A stretch of 64,000 nt of DNA, taken from Streptomyces sp. ICC1. GTDB lineage: Bacteria > Actinomycetota > Actinomycetes > Streptomycetales > Streptomycetaceae. Below, piece by piece: positions 16,016 to 24,184 of this stretch; the stretch's first letter is position 1; each line of letters starts with the position of its first letter. The notes beneath the pieces are model-generated. The model made no database searches, was not told the origin of the DNA, and saw only the letters and a program-made list of their open reading frames with translations. The stretch spans positions 682,001 through 746,000 of the forward strand of contig NZ_CP030287.1 of NCBI RefSeq assembly GCF_003287935.1, read 5' to 3'. The position numbers were made by a program, and so were the translations under genes.

Positions 16016-16882
16016 ATGTATGTCATCGCAGGAGCCACCGGCAACGTCGGATCAGCCGCCGCTCACGCCCTGATCAAGGCTGGCAAGCCGGTCACCGTCA
16101 TCGTCCGCACCCAGGAGAAGGCCCAGCAGTGGCGCGATCAAGGCGCCGAGGCCGCGGTGCTGGACCTGACCGACACCGCGGCCCTGACCAACGTGCTCAC
16201 CGGCGCGGCCGGGGCGTTCTTGATGGTCCCGCCGAACTTCTCCGTGCCCGACTTCCTCCAAGCGAGCCGGGAGCTCATCGCCTCCCTCGCCACCGCGGTC
16301 AAGGACAGCGCAGTGGCGCACACCGTGCTCCTCTCCTCCATGGGCGCGCAGCACGACTCCGGGACCGGCCCGATCGTCACCGTCCACTGGGCCGAGGAGG
16401 CGCTGAAGCCGGTCGCACGGAACCTCACGCTGGTGCGGGCCGCGTACTTCCTGGAGAACTGGGCCCCGGTTCTGCCCGTCGCGCTCGAGCACGGCGTGCT
16501 GCCCGCGTTCCTGGCGCCCGACACGGCGATGGACACGATCGCCACCGCCGACATCGGCGCCTTCGTCGCCGACTCCCTCCTCCACCCGGCCCAGGGCCTG
16601 CGGGTCAGGTCGGTTGGCGGACCTGAGCGGTACTCACCCCAGGACGTTGCTTCGGCACTGTCCGACCTCCTGGGCAAGCCGGTACCCCTTGCCCCCGCCC
16701 CGGCCGAAGACGCGGCCGCCGCATTCATCGGGATGGGATTCCCCCAGCAGGCCGCGGAACTCTACGGGGAGATGTACTCCGGCATCGCCTCCGGTCACGT
16801 GGCGTTCGAAGACGGCGCAGCCATCGAGCACGGCACCACCACACCGCGCGAAGTCCTCGCCCCGCTGCTGCCGCCCCGCTGA
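16016..16882 (+). CDS. NmrA-like NAD(P)-binding protein
   Basis: A 288-residue atypical short-chain dehydrogenase. The N-terminal VIAGATGNVGSAAAHALI is the GxxGxxG dinucleotide loop, and VTVIVRTQEKAQQWRDQGAE is the second strand that reads the cofactor ribose. AFLMVPPNFSVPDF and VLLSSMGAQHDSGTG follow as in NmrA/TMR-like quinone reductases and redox sensors. The catalytic Tyr-x3-Lys of classical SDRs is not apparent. ATG 16016 follows AAGAGGAA. Likely acts on quinones or other electrophiles, in keeping with its neighbours. Confidence 0.87.
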   Translation: MYVIAGATGNVGSAAAHALIKAGKPVTVIVRTQEKAQQWRDQGAEAAVLDLTDTAALTNVLTGAAGAFLMVPPNFSVPDFLQASRELIASLATAVKDSAVAHTVLLSSMGAQHDSGTGPIVTVHWAEEALKPVARNLTLVRAAYFLENWAPVLPVALEHGVLPAFLAPDTAMDTIATADIGAFVADSLLHPAQGLRVRSVGGPERYSPQDVASALSDLLGKPVPLAPAPAEDAAAAFIGMGFPQQAAELYGEMYSGIASGHVAFEDGAAIEHGTTTPREVLAPLLPPR

Positions 16883-17049
16883 GTCCGCACCCCGCCGCCG
16901 GGGCCGCAGCCCCGGTCCTGACGGCGAGCCACGCGAAAGGCCCCCGTGGCTCGCCGTTCATCCACACCGCGGCGTTTCCCCCCGCAGGCGGCCAGGCCCA
17001 CCCCGGCGCGGGTCAGGGACACGGAGCCACCGAACATTGGACGGTTGTC

Positions 17050-17625
17050 ATGAAGCGCACCTACCGGCTGCTGTACCGGCTCGGTACCCTCCCCTGGCAG
17101 CACACCGACATTCCCACCGCTGTGCAGGATCTTGTAGTGGGCCCCGAGGCCTTGCCGGCGGGCCGGACTGTGGACCTCGGCTGCGGTACCGGCGAACAGG
17201 CCCGCTATCTGGCCGCACACGGCTGGCAGGTCACCGCCATCGACTACATTCCCGCCGCCATCACCGCCGCACGCCGCCTGGATCCCGACGGCACCGTCGA
17301 CTGGCTCGTCGCCGACGTCACACGGGCCGAGGAGATCACTTCCGGACGGCGGACGGCCGCCACGGTCGGGCTCATCCTCGACAACGGCTGCCTGCACGGA
17401 ATCGCCGCCGCCGACCGGCCCGGCTGGGCACACACCGTCGACACACTCGCCGCTCCCGGCGCCACCCTTCTCGTACGCGCCGCACCCGCCCGGCGCGCGA
17501 GCATCGCCGTGCCCGCCGGAATCAACCGCGACGACCTGACCGCACTCCTCGCAGACAACTGGCGCCCGGCAGACCCGCCCGATACCTCACCGCGCTCCAT
17601 GTGGCACCGATACACCCGTCTCTGA
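17050..17625 (+). CDS. Class I SAM-dependent methyltransferase
   Basis: A 191-residue enzyme with motif I VDLGCGTGEQARYLAAHGW, motif II acidic WQVTAIDYIP, and motif IV VGLILDNGCLHGI. It is short, so there is little room for a separate substrate-recognition domain; similar proteins are annotated as thiopurine/TehB-type or generic methyltransferases. It lies 167 bases after the NmrA-like gene and 236 bases before a secreted protein gene. Substrate unknown. Confidence 0.85.
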   Translation: MKRTYRLLYRLGTLPWQHTDIPTAVQDLVVGPEALPAGRTVDLGCGTGEQARYLAAHGWQVTAIDYIPAAITAARRLDPDGTVDWLVADVTRAEEITSGRRTAATVGLILDNGCLHGIAAADRPGWAHTVDTLAAPGATLLVRAAPARRASIAVPAGINRDDLTALLADNWRPADPPDTSPRSMWHRYTRL

Positions 17626-17861
17626 CGTACCCCATCAAGACCCACGGCCGCGAACCACCCGTGCACATCCCGGGTTGTCCTTCCGTCCGCAGACGCCGTT
17701 GGCACTGGTCCAGGCTGCTGTCCGCCGACCGGGCGGAATCCGTCCGGGTGACCTCCTGGCAGGACACCCCACGGGCGGGCCGTGCTTGTCATGACGAAAA
17801 CCTGCCGAACGCCCCGGGTCGGCGCCCGGCTTCCGCTGAACACCCACACACAGGAGACACC

Positions 17862-18830
17862 TTGATCCGCTCAGCCCGTCTCGCCCACGCGGCCGCCCTC
17901 AGTGCCGCCGCCGTCGGCCTGGCCCTATTCGCGTCCGCCGTCCCGGCCGCAGCCGTCGCACCGCCTTTGTCGGACCCCCGCGTCCTGGTGCACCTCGACA
18001 TCACCAAGGGACAGATGCCGGAGAACATCACCCTTGAGCCCGACGGCTCCGCCGACGTCACCCTCACCGGCGGCCGGCAGATCGCCCGGATCGGCCTCGA
18101 CGGCCACACCCAGATCCTGGCCACGCTCCCCGAGCGCCCCGCCGGCGCCACCACGCCCGCGGTCGGGACCCCGCTGCTCGGCGGCATCGTCAGGGACCAC
18201 GACGGAACCCTGTACGTCAGCTACGCCACCGGCACCGCCGACCTGACCGGCATCTGGCGGCTCGTCCCCGGAGGCACACCCGAACGGATCGCGGCCCTGC
18301 CGGCCGACGGCCTGCCCAACGGCCTGGCCCTCGACCCCCACACCGGCACCCTCTACTCCGCCGACTCCGCGCTCGGCACCATCTGGCGCGTCCCGGTACA
18401 CGGCGGAACACCCGCCGAGTGGGCGAAGGGCACCGACCTGAACCCGGCCGGATTCATCGGCGCCAACGGCATCAAGGTCCACCACGGCGCCGTCTGGGTC
18501 AGCAACTACGACCGCGGAACCGTCGTACGCATTCCCCTCCGAGGGCACGGCTCCGCCGGCCCCATCCAGACCAAAGCAGCCGGGCTCGGCACCGGCCTTG
18601 ACGACTTCACCTTCACCGGGCACCGCGACGACTTCCTCATCGCCCGCAACCCCGCCAACGAAGTCTCCTTCGTGACCTCCGGCGGCAAGCACAAGGTCGT
18701 ACTCACCGAGGCCGACGGCCTGTCGAACCCCACTTCCGTAGCCGTGCGCAAGGGAACCGCCTACGTGCCCAGCGCCGCCTACACAACCCAGAAGGACCCC
18801 AACCTCCTGCTCGCCAAGATCAACAAGTAG
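17862..18830 (+). CDS. Secreted ScyD/ScyE-family six-bladed beta-propeller protein
   Basis: A TTG at 17862 is the best start: an AGGAG site lies five bases upstream and the next residues form a signal peptide (IRSARLAHAAALSAAAVGLA and then an Ala-x-Ala site near residue 35). The 322-residue product continues with repeated sheets typical of SMP-30/ScyD-type propellers: DGLPNGLALDPHTGTLYSAD, GANGIKVHHGAVWVSNYDRG, GLSNPTSVAVRKGTAYV. Probably extracellular; binding or hydrolytic role unknown. It ends 40 bases before the truncated sortase and is the last gene of the accessory region. Confidence 0.82.
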   Translation: MIRSARLAHAAALSAAAVGLALFASAVPAAAVAPPLSDPRVLVHLDITKGQMPENITLEPDGSADVTLTGGRQIARIGLDGHTQILATLPERPAGATTPAVGTPLLGGIVRDHDGTLYVSYATGTADLTGIWRLVPGGTPERIAALPADGLPNGLALDPHTGTLYSADSALGTIWRVPVHGGTPAEWAKGTDLNPAGFIGANGIKVHHGAVWVSNYDRGTVVRIPLRGHGSAGPIQTKAAGLGTGLDDFTFTGHRDDFLIARNPANEVSFVTSGGKHKVVLTEADGLSNPTSVAVRKGTAYVPSAAYTTQKDPNLLLAKINK

Positions 18831-18869
18831 ACGAAGGCGGCCCGCACACCCACCCACCGGATACCCCCC

Positions 18870-19335
18870 GAACCAGGCCTTCGCCGAGATGTACGTCCCG
18901 CGCTTCGGCCCGGGGTGGAACAAGCCGGTCCTGGAGGGCACGGGCACCGACCTGCTGAAGAAGGGCCTGGGCCACTACGCCGGCTCGGCCCGGCTCGGCG
19001 GGGAGGGCAACTTCGCGGTGGCCGGCCACCGCCGCACCTACGGCGACCCCTTCAAGGACGTCCCGGAGCTGCGCCCCGGCGACGCCGTCATCCTCAAGGA
19101 CGCGACCACCTGGTACACGTACACCGTCCGGCGCGAGGCCCTGCGCGTGCTGCCCGACGAGTTCGGGGTCGTGGACCCGGTGCCGAGCCGCTCGCCCTTC
19201 ACCGGACCCGGCCGGTACCTGACCCTGACCACTTGCGACCCGGAATGGGGACACAGTCACCGCCTCGTCGTCTGGGCCGAGCTGACCTTGACGCGGACGG
19301 TGGCCCAGGGAAGGCCCGAGGGTTTGGCAAGGTGA
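18870..19335 (+). pseudogene. Class E sortase, 5'-truncated
   Basis: Sequence similar to the two downstream sortases begins abruptly near 18,870 (PPNQAFAEMYVPRFG) and runs to the normal C-terminus. The catalytic parts are present: GNFAVAGHRRTYG (His), LTLTTCDPEWG (Cys) and SHRLVVWAEL (Arg). The N-terminal membrane anchor and its start region are missing and replaced by the end of the island. The frame from ATG 18889 could give a soluble 148-residue product, but it would lack the signal anchor and probably not reach the outer membrane face. Treated as a gene cut by insertion or deletion. Confidence 0.75.
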
Positions 19336-19424
19336 CCCTCCGCTCCGGGCGGCTGGCTTTAGGCTGTGGCTGTACCGCCCCCGCGGTGCGTTGAACGATC
19401 GTGGACGAAAAGGACACAGGCGGC

Positions 19425-19601
19425 ATGTACGGCTGGATCTGGCGGCATCTGCCGGGAAACGCGTGGGTACGCGTGCTGATCTCCCTCGTGCTGGTGCTCG
19501 CGGTGGTGTTCGTGCTGTTCCAGTACGTCTTCCCGTGGGCCGAGCCCCTGCTCCCGTTCAACGATGTGACGGTGGACGAGGGATCGGGAGCCACTCCGTG
19601 A
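19425..19601 (+). CDS. Small single-pass membrane protein
   Basis: About 58 residues from ATG 19425 (GTG 19401 would add eight). MYGWIWRHLPGNAWVRVL leads to one strong membrane helix (LISLVLVLAVVFVLFQYVF) and a short acidic tail (PFNDVTVDEGSGATP). Its stop overlaps the GTG of pabA (GTGA). A gene of this kind sits between sortase and pabA in other streptomycetes, so it is probably a conserved part of the block, role unknown. Confidence 0.75.
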   Translation: MYGWIWRHLPGNAWVRVLISLVLVLAVVFVLFQYVFPWAEPLLPFNDVTVDEGSGATP

Positions 19602-20236
19602 GCGCGCGCATTCTGGTTGTCGACAACTACGACAGCTTTGTCTTCAACCTGGTCCAGTACCTCTACCAGCTCGGCGCCGAGTGCGAGGTGCTGCGCAACG
19701 ACGAGGTCGCTCTCGCCCACGCCCAGGACGGATTCGACGGGGTCCTGCTCTCCCCCGGCCCGGGGACCCCGGAAGAGGCGGGCGTCTGCGTGGACATGGT
19801 CCGCCACTGCGCGGACACCGGCGTCCCCGTCTTCGGCGTCTGCCTCGGCATGCAGTCGATGGCCGTCGCCTACGGCGGCGTCGTCGGCCGGGCCCCGGAA
19901 CTGCTGCACGGCAAGACCTCGCCGGTGCTGCACGAGGGCCTCGGCGTCTTCTCGGGACTGCCCTCGCCGTTCACCGCGACCCGCTACCACTCGCTCGCCG
20001 CCGAGCCGCAGACCCTCCCGGACGCCCTGGAGGTCACCGCGCGCACCGCGGACGGGATCATCATGGGCCTGCGCCACCGCGAGCACGACGTCGAGGGCGT
20101 GCAGTTCCACCCCGAGTCCGTGCTGACCGAGTGGGGCCACCGGATGCTCGCGAACTGGCTGGTGCGCTGCGGTGACGCGGGCGCGGTGGAGCGCTCGGTG
20201 GGGCTGGCCCCGGTGGTGGGCAAGGCCGTCGCGTGA
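19598..20236 (+). CDS. pabA: Aminodeoxychorismate/anthranilate synthase glutamine amidotransferase subunit
   Basis: A 212-residue class I glutamine amidotransferase that supplies ammonia to chorismate-using synthases for folate or tryptophan. VVDNYDSFVFNLVQYL, LLSPGPGTPEEAG, the nucleophile loop FGVCLGMQSMA and the late GVQFHPESVLTEWG (His-x-Glu) are all intact. PabA and TrpG cannot be separated by sequence alone; pabA is used by synteny, since no trpE or pabB is adjacent. The start GTG overlaps the preceding stop and the end overlaps the next GTG, so three genes are translationally coupled. Confidence 0.88.
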   Translation: MSARILVVDNYDSFVFNLVQYLYQLGAECEVLRNDEVALAHAQDGFDGVLLSPGPGTPEEAGVCVDMVRHCADTGVPVFGVCLGMQSMAVAYGGVVGRAPELLHGKTSPVLHEGLGVFSGLPSPFTATRYHSLAAEPQTLPDALEVTARTADGIIMGLRHREHDVEGVQFHPESVLTEWGHRMLANWLVRCGDAGAVERSVGLAPVVGKAVA

Positions 20237-21072
20237 CGTCGGTCGCGCCGTCCGCGCCCACGGAGGGCCGGGCCGCGCGGCGCAGGGCGGCGCAGGAGGC
20301 CGCGAAGCGCTCCCGTACGCGTACGGGCAGCCGGGGCCGGGGCCGGCGGCGCAGGCGGTCCGCCTCGGGCAGCCCGCTGGTGGTCCTCAGCCGGCTCGGC
20401 GGGGAGCTGTTCATCACGCTGGGCCTGGTGATGCTGCTCTTCGTCGTCTACCAGATCTGGTACACGAACTTCCTGGCGGACCGGACGGCCCAGGACGCGG
20501 CCGGCTCCCTCCAGCAGAACTGGCAGCAGGGCGGTGACGCGGCGCCCGGGGCGGCCGCCCCGCCCGTGACCGCCTTCGAGCCCGGCCAGGGCTTCGCGAT
20601 CCTGCACATCCCGAAGCTGGACGTGAAGGTGCCGGTGGCCGAGGGCATCAGCAAGCCGAAGGTGCTCGACAAGGGACTGGTCGGGCACTACGACGGCGGC
20701 GAGAACTCGGTGAAGTCGGCGATGCCCTCGGACGCCCAGGGCAACTTCGGGCTGGCGGGCCACCGCAACACGCACGGAGAACCGTTCCGCTACATCAACC
20801 GGCTGGTGCCGGGGGACAAGATCGTGGTCGAGACGCGGGACACGTACTACACGTACGAGATGGCCTCGCAGCTGGCGCAGACGTCGACGAAGAACGTCGC
20901 GGTCCTGGGGCCCGTACCCGAGGGCTCGGGCTTCACATCCGCGGGCCGGTACATCACCCTGACCACCTGCACCCCGGAGTTCACCAGCACCTATCGGTTG
21001 ATCGTATGGGGCAGGATGACCGGTGAACGCCCCCGCAGCCAGGGTGCTCCGCCCGAACTGGCCAGCCCGTAG
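20233..21072 (+). CDS. Class E sortase
   Basis: A 279-residue membrane-anchored transpeptidase that links LAXTG-type proteins such as long chaplins to peptidoglycan. An unusually basic cytoplasmic N-terminus (about residues 14-50, with runs of Arg) precedes one membrane helix (LGGELFITLGLVMLLFVVYQ) and the sortase beta-barrel. Catalytic His is in NFGLAGHRNTHG, Cys in YITLTTCTPEF and Arg in STYRLIVWG. The GTG start overlaps pabA's stop. It corresponds by position to one of the paired S. coelicolor SrtE enzymes. Confidence 0.93.
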   Translation: MTSVAPSAPTEGRAARRRAAQEAAKRSRTRTGSRGRGRRRRRSASGSPLVVLSRLGGELFITLGLVMLLFVVYQIWYTNFLADRTAQDAAGSLQQNWQQGGDAAPGAAAPPVTAFEPGQGFAILHIPKLDVKVPVAEGISKPKVLDKGLVGHYDGGENSVKSAMPSDAQGNFGLAGHRNTHGEPFRYINRLVPGDKIVVETRDTYYTYEMASQLAQTSTKNVAVLGPVPEGSGFTSAGRYITLTTCTPEFTSTYRLIVWGRMTGERPRSQGAPPELASP

Positions 21073-21082
21073 AGGATCCGCA

Positions 21083-21802
21083 GTGTCACGTGCCGCACCG
21101 CCCCCGAACCGCAGTCTCCTCGCGGGGTTCCTGAGCCTGCTGGGCGAGCTCCTGATCACGGTGGGCCTGGTGCTCGGCCTGTTCGTGGCCTACTCGCTGT
21201 GGTGGACGAACGTGCTCGCGGACCGGGACGCCTCGGCGCGCGGCGACGCGGTCCGCGAACAGTGGGACCTGCCGGCGGCCGCCCCGTCGGCGCCCGCCGA
21301 GCCGGGGGCGCTGGACACCCAGGGCGGCATCGGGTTCCTGCACGTGCCGGCGATGAAGAACGGCGAGGTGCTCGTCAAACGGGGTACGCAGGCCGACGTC
21401 ATCAACGAGGGCGTCGCCGGGTACTACACGGAGCCGATCAAGTCGGCGCTGCCGTGGGACGCGACGGGCAACTTCACGCTCGCGGCGCACCGCGACGGCC
21501 ACGGGGCGAAGTTCCACAACATCGACAAGCTCGGCAAGGGCGACGCGGTCGTCTTCGAGACCCGCGACACCTGGTACGTCTACAAGGTCTTCGCGGAGCT
21601 CAAGCAGACCTCGCGGTACAACGTGGACGCGATCAGCCCGGTCCCCAAGGAATCCGGCAGGACGGCCGCGGGCCGCTACATCACCCTGACGACCTGCACG
21701 CCCGTGTACACCTCGAAGTACCGCTACATCGTGTGGGGCGAGCTGGTCCGCACGGAGAAGGTCGACGACAAGCGCACCCCGCCGGTGGAGCTCCGCCAGT
21801 AA
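21083..21802 (+). CDS. Class E sortase
   Basis: A 239-residue second intact sortase. GTG 21083 is preferred because GAGGAT lies just upstream; an ATG at 21023 lies inside the previous gene. One membrane helix (LLGELLITVGLVLGLFVAYS) precedes the catalytic domain with NFTLAAHRDGHG (His), YITLTTCTPVYTSKY (Cys) and RYIVWGEL (Arg). It is only ten bases after the previous sortase. The tail KVDDKRTPPVELRQ is charged. It ends before a strong terminator shared with the convergent pknB. Confidence 0.93.
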   Translation: MSRAAPPPNRSLLAGFLSLLGELLITVGLVLGLFVAYSLWWTNVLADRDASARGDAVREQWDLPAAAPSAPAEPGALDTQGGIGFLHVPAMKNGEVLVKRGTQADVINEGVAGYYTEPIKSALPWDATGNFTLAAHRDGHGAKFHNIDKLGKGDAVVFETRDTWYVYKVFAELKQTSRYNVDAISPVPKESGRTAAGRYITLTTCTPVYTSKYRYIVWGELVRTEKVDDKRTPPVELRQ

Positions 21803-21864
21803 CCGCCTTGCCGGTCAGGAAGCCCCTGGTGGGGGCTGTGGCGCCGCCGGACGGCGCGGACGGC

Positions 21865-21907
21865 AAAAGGGTCCGGCCCCCCTCGATGAGGGGGGCCGGA
21901 CCCTTTT
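21865..21907. terminator. Perfect 18-bp bidirectional hairpin terminator
   Basis: The arm 21865-21882 starts AAAAGGGTCC and its exact complement is 21890-21907, ending GGACCCTTTT, with a 7-base TCGATGA loop. There is an A-run on the left and a T-run on the right, so it can terminate the sortase transcript and the convergent pknB transcript. Confidence 0.92.
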
Positions 21908-21944
21908 CGCGCCGGATCGGCCGAAGCCGGTGCGCCGCTCGCCG

Positions 21945-23969
21945 TCAGCGGCCGGAGAGGCCTCCGAAGAAGCCTCCGCCGCCGTTGTTGTTGCCGCCGT
22001 TCTGCTGGCCGCCGGCGAGGGTGTTGACGTTGACCACCGTGCCCGCCGGGACCTGCTGGCCGAGGCCGGGGTCCGAGGTCAGGACGATCGCCTTGCCGTC
22101 GTTCGGGCCCGAGAGCACGGAACCGAAGACCAGGCCCTTGGAGGCGAGCTCCGCCTTGGCCTGGTTGACCGTCTTGCCGGCCAGGTTCGGGACCGGGACC
22201 TGCTGGACGGACTTGGCGATGGAGATGTTGACCGTGGAGCCCACCTCGACGGAGTCGTTGGGCTGGCGGTCCTGCGCGACCACCGTCTTCGGCGGGGACC
22301 CGGGGGAATCGATCTCCGTGACGCTGCCGAGCTTCAGCTTCACGTCCGTCAGCGCCTTGGCGGCCTGCTCCTTGGTCTTGCCCGTGAGGTCCGGGACCGT
22401 GGCCTTGGACTGCTCCTTGGCCACCTGGAGGCTGACCGTCGAGCCCTTCTCGGCCTCGCCGCCCTTCGGGTTCTGGTCGAGGACGGTGCCCGGGTCCCGG
22501 TTGGACTCGACCATCTTCTTGTCGACCACGAAGCCCTTCTCCGTGAGCGCCTTCTCCGCATCCGCGACCGCCAGGTTCATGACGTTCGGGACGGCGACCT
22601 TGGGCGCGCCGGTGGAGACCTTCACCTTGACGACGGACTTCTTGTCGACCTTGGTGCCCTCGGCCGGGTTCTGCTCGCAGACGCTGCCCTTGGGCGCGGC
22701 GTCGCACGGCATCTCACCCTCCTTCTGGACGGTGAGGCCGACGTTGTCGCCGTTCTTCTGCGCCTGCTCGAAGGTCTCGCCGATGAGCTTGGGCACCACG
22801 GGCCGGTTGTCGGCGCCGCCGCTGAAGAGGGAGCGCCCGATGAGGATCGCCCCGACCAGGACGAGGATGCCGGCGGTCACCAGCAGGATCGTCGAGGCCT
22901 TGCTCTTCTTCTGCGGCCGGCGGCCGTGGCCGCCCTGGTCGTAGCCGCCCTGGTCCCCGTACCCGTACCCCGCGTCGCCCGGGGGCATCGGCGGGAGCAT
23001 GGAGGTCTGGCCCGGGTCGGCGGTGCGCAGGGCGGTGGTGGGCTGGTCGTAGCCCTGGTGCCCGTAGCCGTGGCCCTGGTCGGGGTAGCCGTAGCCGGCC
23101 ACGCCCATGGCGGCGGTGGCGGCGACGGGCTGGCCGTCGAGGCAGGCCTCGATGTCGGCGCGCATCTCGTCGGCCGACTGGTAGCGGTAGTCGGCGTCCT
23201 TGACCAGCGCCTTCAACACGATCGCGTCCATCTCGGGCGTGATCTCGGAGTCGAAGTTCGACGGGGGCTGGGGCTCTTCCCGTACGTGCTGGTACGCCAC
23301 GGCGACCGGGGAGTCGCCGATGAACGGCGGCCGGACGGCGAGGAGCTCGTACAGCAGGCAGCCGGCCGAGTAGAGGTCGGAGCGCGCGTCGACCTGCTCG
23401 CCCCTGGCCTGCTCCGGGGAGAGGTACTGGGCGGTGCCGATGACGGCCGCGGTCTGCGTCATGGTCATGCCAGAGTCGCCCATGGCGCGGGCGATGCCGA
23501 AGTCCATGACCTTGACCTGGCCGGTCCGGGTCAGCATGACGTTGGCGGGCTTGATGTCGCGGTGCACGATGCCGGCGCGGTGCGAGTACTCCAGCGCCTG
23601 GAGGATGCCGATGCACATCTCCAGGGTGCGCTCGGGCAGCAGCTTGCGGCCCGAGTGCAGGAGCTCGCGCAGGGTCGAGCCGTCGACGTACTCCATCACG
23701 ATGTACGGGATGGAGATGTTGTCGACGTAGTCCTCGCCGGTGTCGTACACGGCGACGATCGCCGGGTGGTTGAGCGATGCGGCCGACTGGGCCTCGCGAC
23801 GGAACCGGGCCTGGAAGGACGGGTCGCGGGCGAGATCGGCGCGCAGGGTCTTGACGGCGACGGTACGGCCGAGCCGGGTGTCGTGGGCGAGGTAGACCTC
23901 GGCCATGCCACCGCGGCCGAGCACGTGGCTCAGCTCGTACCGGCCGCCGAGGCGACGCGGCTCTTCCAT
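21945..23969 (-). CDS. pknB: PASTA-domain receptor Ser/Thr kinase PknB
   Basis: A 674-residue membrane kinase that senses peptidoglycan fragments and phosphorylates division and wall proteins. The kinase domain (about 10-275) has the Gly loop VLGRGGMAEVYLAHD, Lys in RTVAVKTL, catalytic HRDIKPANVML, DFG in VKVMDFGIARA, and activation-loop threonines in SGMTMTQTAAVIGTAQYLSP. A Gly/Tyr/Gln-rich juxtamembrane linker and one helix (STILLVTAGILVLVGAILIG) lead to four PASTA repeats. It ends with an Asn/Gly-rich tail. ATG 23969 is chosen over a 23-residue longer form. It is the last gene of the FhaA-to-PknB block and lies opposite a shared terminator. Confidence 0.95.
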   Translation of the reverse strand: MEEPRRLGGRYELSHVLGRGGMAEVYLAHDTRLGRTVAVKTLRADLARDPSFQARFRREAQSAASLNHPAIVAVYDTGEDYVDNISIPYIVMEYVDGSTLRELLHSGRKLLPERTLEMCIGILQALEYSHRAGIVHRDIKPANVMLTRTGQVKVMDFGIARAMGDSGMTMTQTAAVIGTAQYLSPEQARGEQVDARSDLYSAGCLLYELLAVRPPFIGDSPVAVAYQHVREEPQPPSNFDSEITPEMDAIVLKALVKDADYRYQSADEMRADIEACLDGQPVAATAAMGVAGYGYPDQGHGYGHQGYDQPTTALRTADPGQTSMLPPMPPGDAGYGYGDQGGYDQGGHGRRPQKKSKASTILLVTAGILVLVGAILIGRSLFSGGADNRPVVPKLIGETFEQAQKNGDNVGLTVQKEGEMPCDAAPKGSVCEQNPAEGTKVDKKSVVKVKVSTGAPKVAVPNVMNLAVADAEKALTEKGFVVDKKMVESNRDPGTVLDQNPKGGEAEKGSTVSLQVAKEQSKATVPDLTGKTKEQAAKALTDVKLKLGSVTEIDSPGSPPKTVVAQDRQPNDSVEVGSTVNISIAKSVQQVPVPNLAGKTVNQAKAELASKGLVFGSVLSGPNDGKAIVLTSDPGLGQQVPAGTVVNVNTLAGGQQNGGNNNGGGGFFGGLSGR

Positions 23970-24184
23970 AACGTTGCAGCCCTCTCCGTCAGTCCCGACC
24001 GCACCCGTGTGTGGTCCGGCGGTGTGCTGTTCGCGCAAAGGCTACCGGCCGATCGTCGGTGATCGGTTCGTGACCACAGGCTGATATCGGACCGGTACCG
24101 TACGCACGGATCCGGGCGCGATCGGTGACCTGGGTCACACCTGTATGCCCCTTGCGGCTCTCTCGTGGTGCACGGCCTCTCCCG

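Noticed and set aside
16614..17861. Long plus-strand frame joined in front of the secreted propeller gene
   Set aside because: It runs across the NmrA and methyltransferase genes in another frame with Arg/Pro-rich, non-protein-like sequence. The propeller has its own ribosome site, TTG start and signal peptide at 17862.
21930..24062. 710-codon plus-strand frame opposite pknB
   Set aside because: Low-complexity Gly/Leu/Asp/Arg product; pknB on the other strand is complete.
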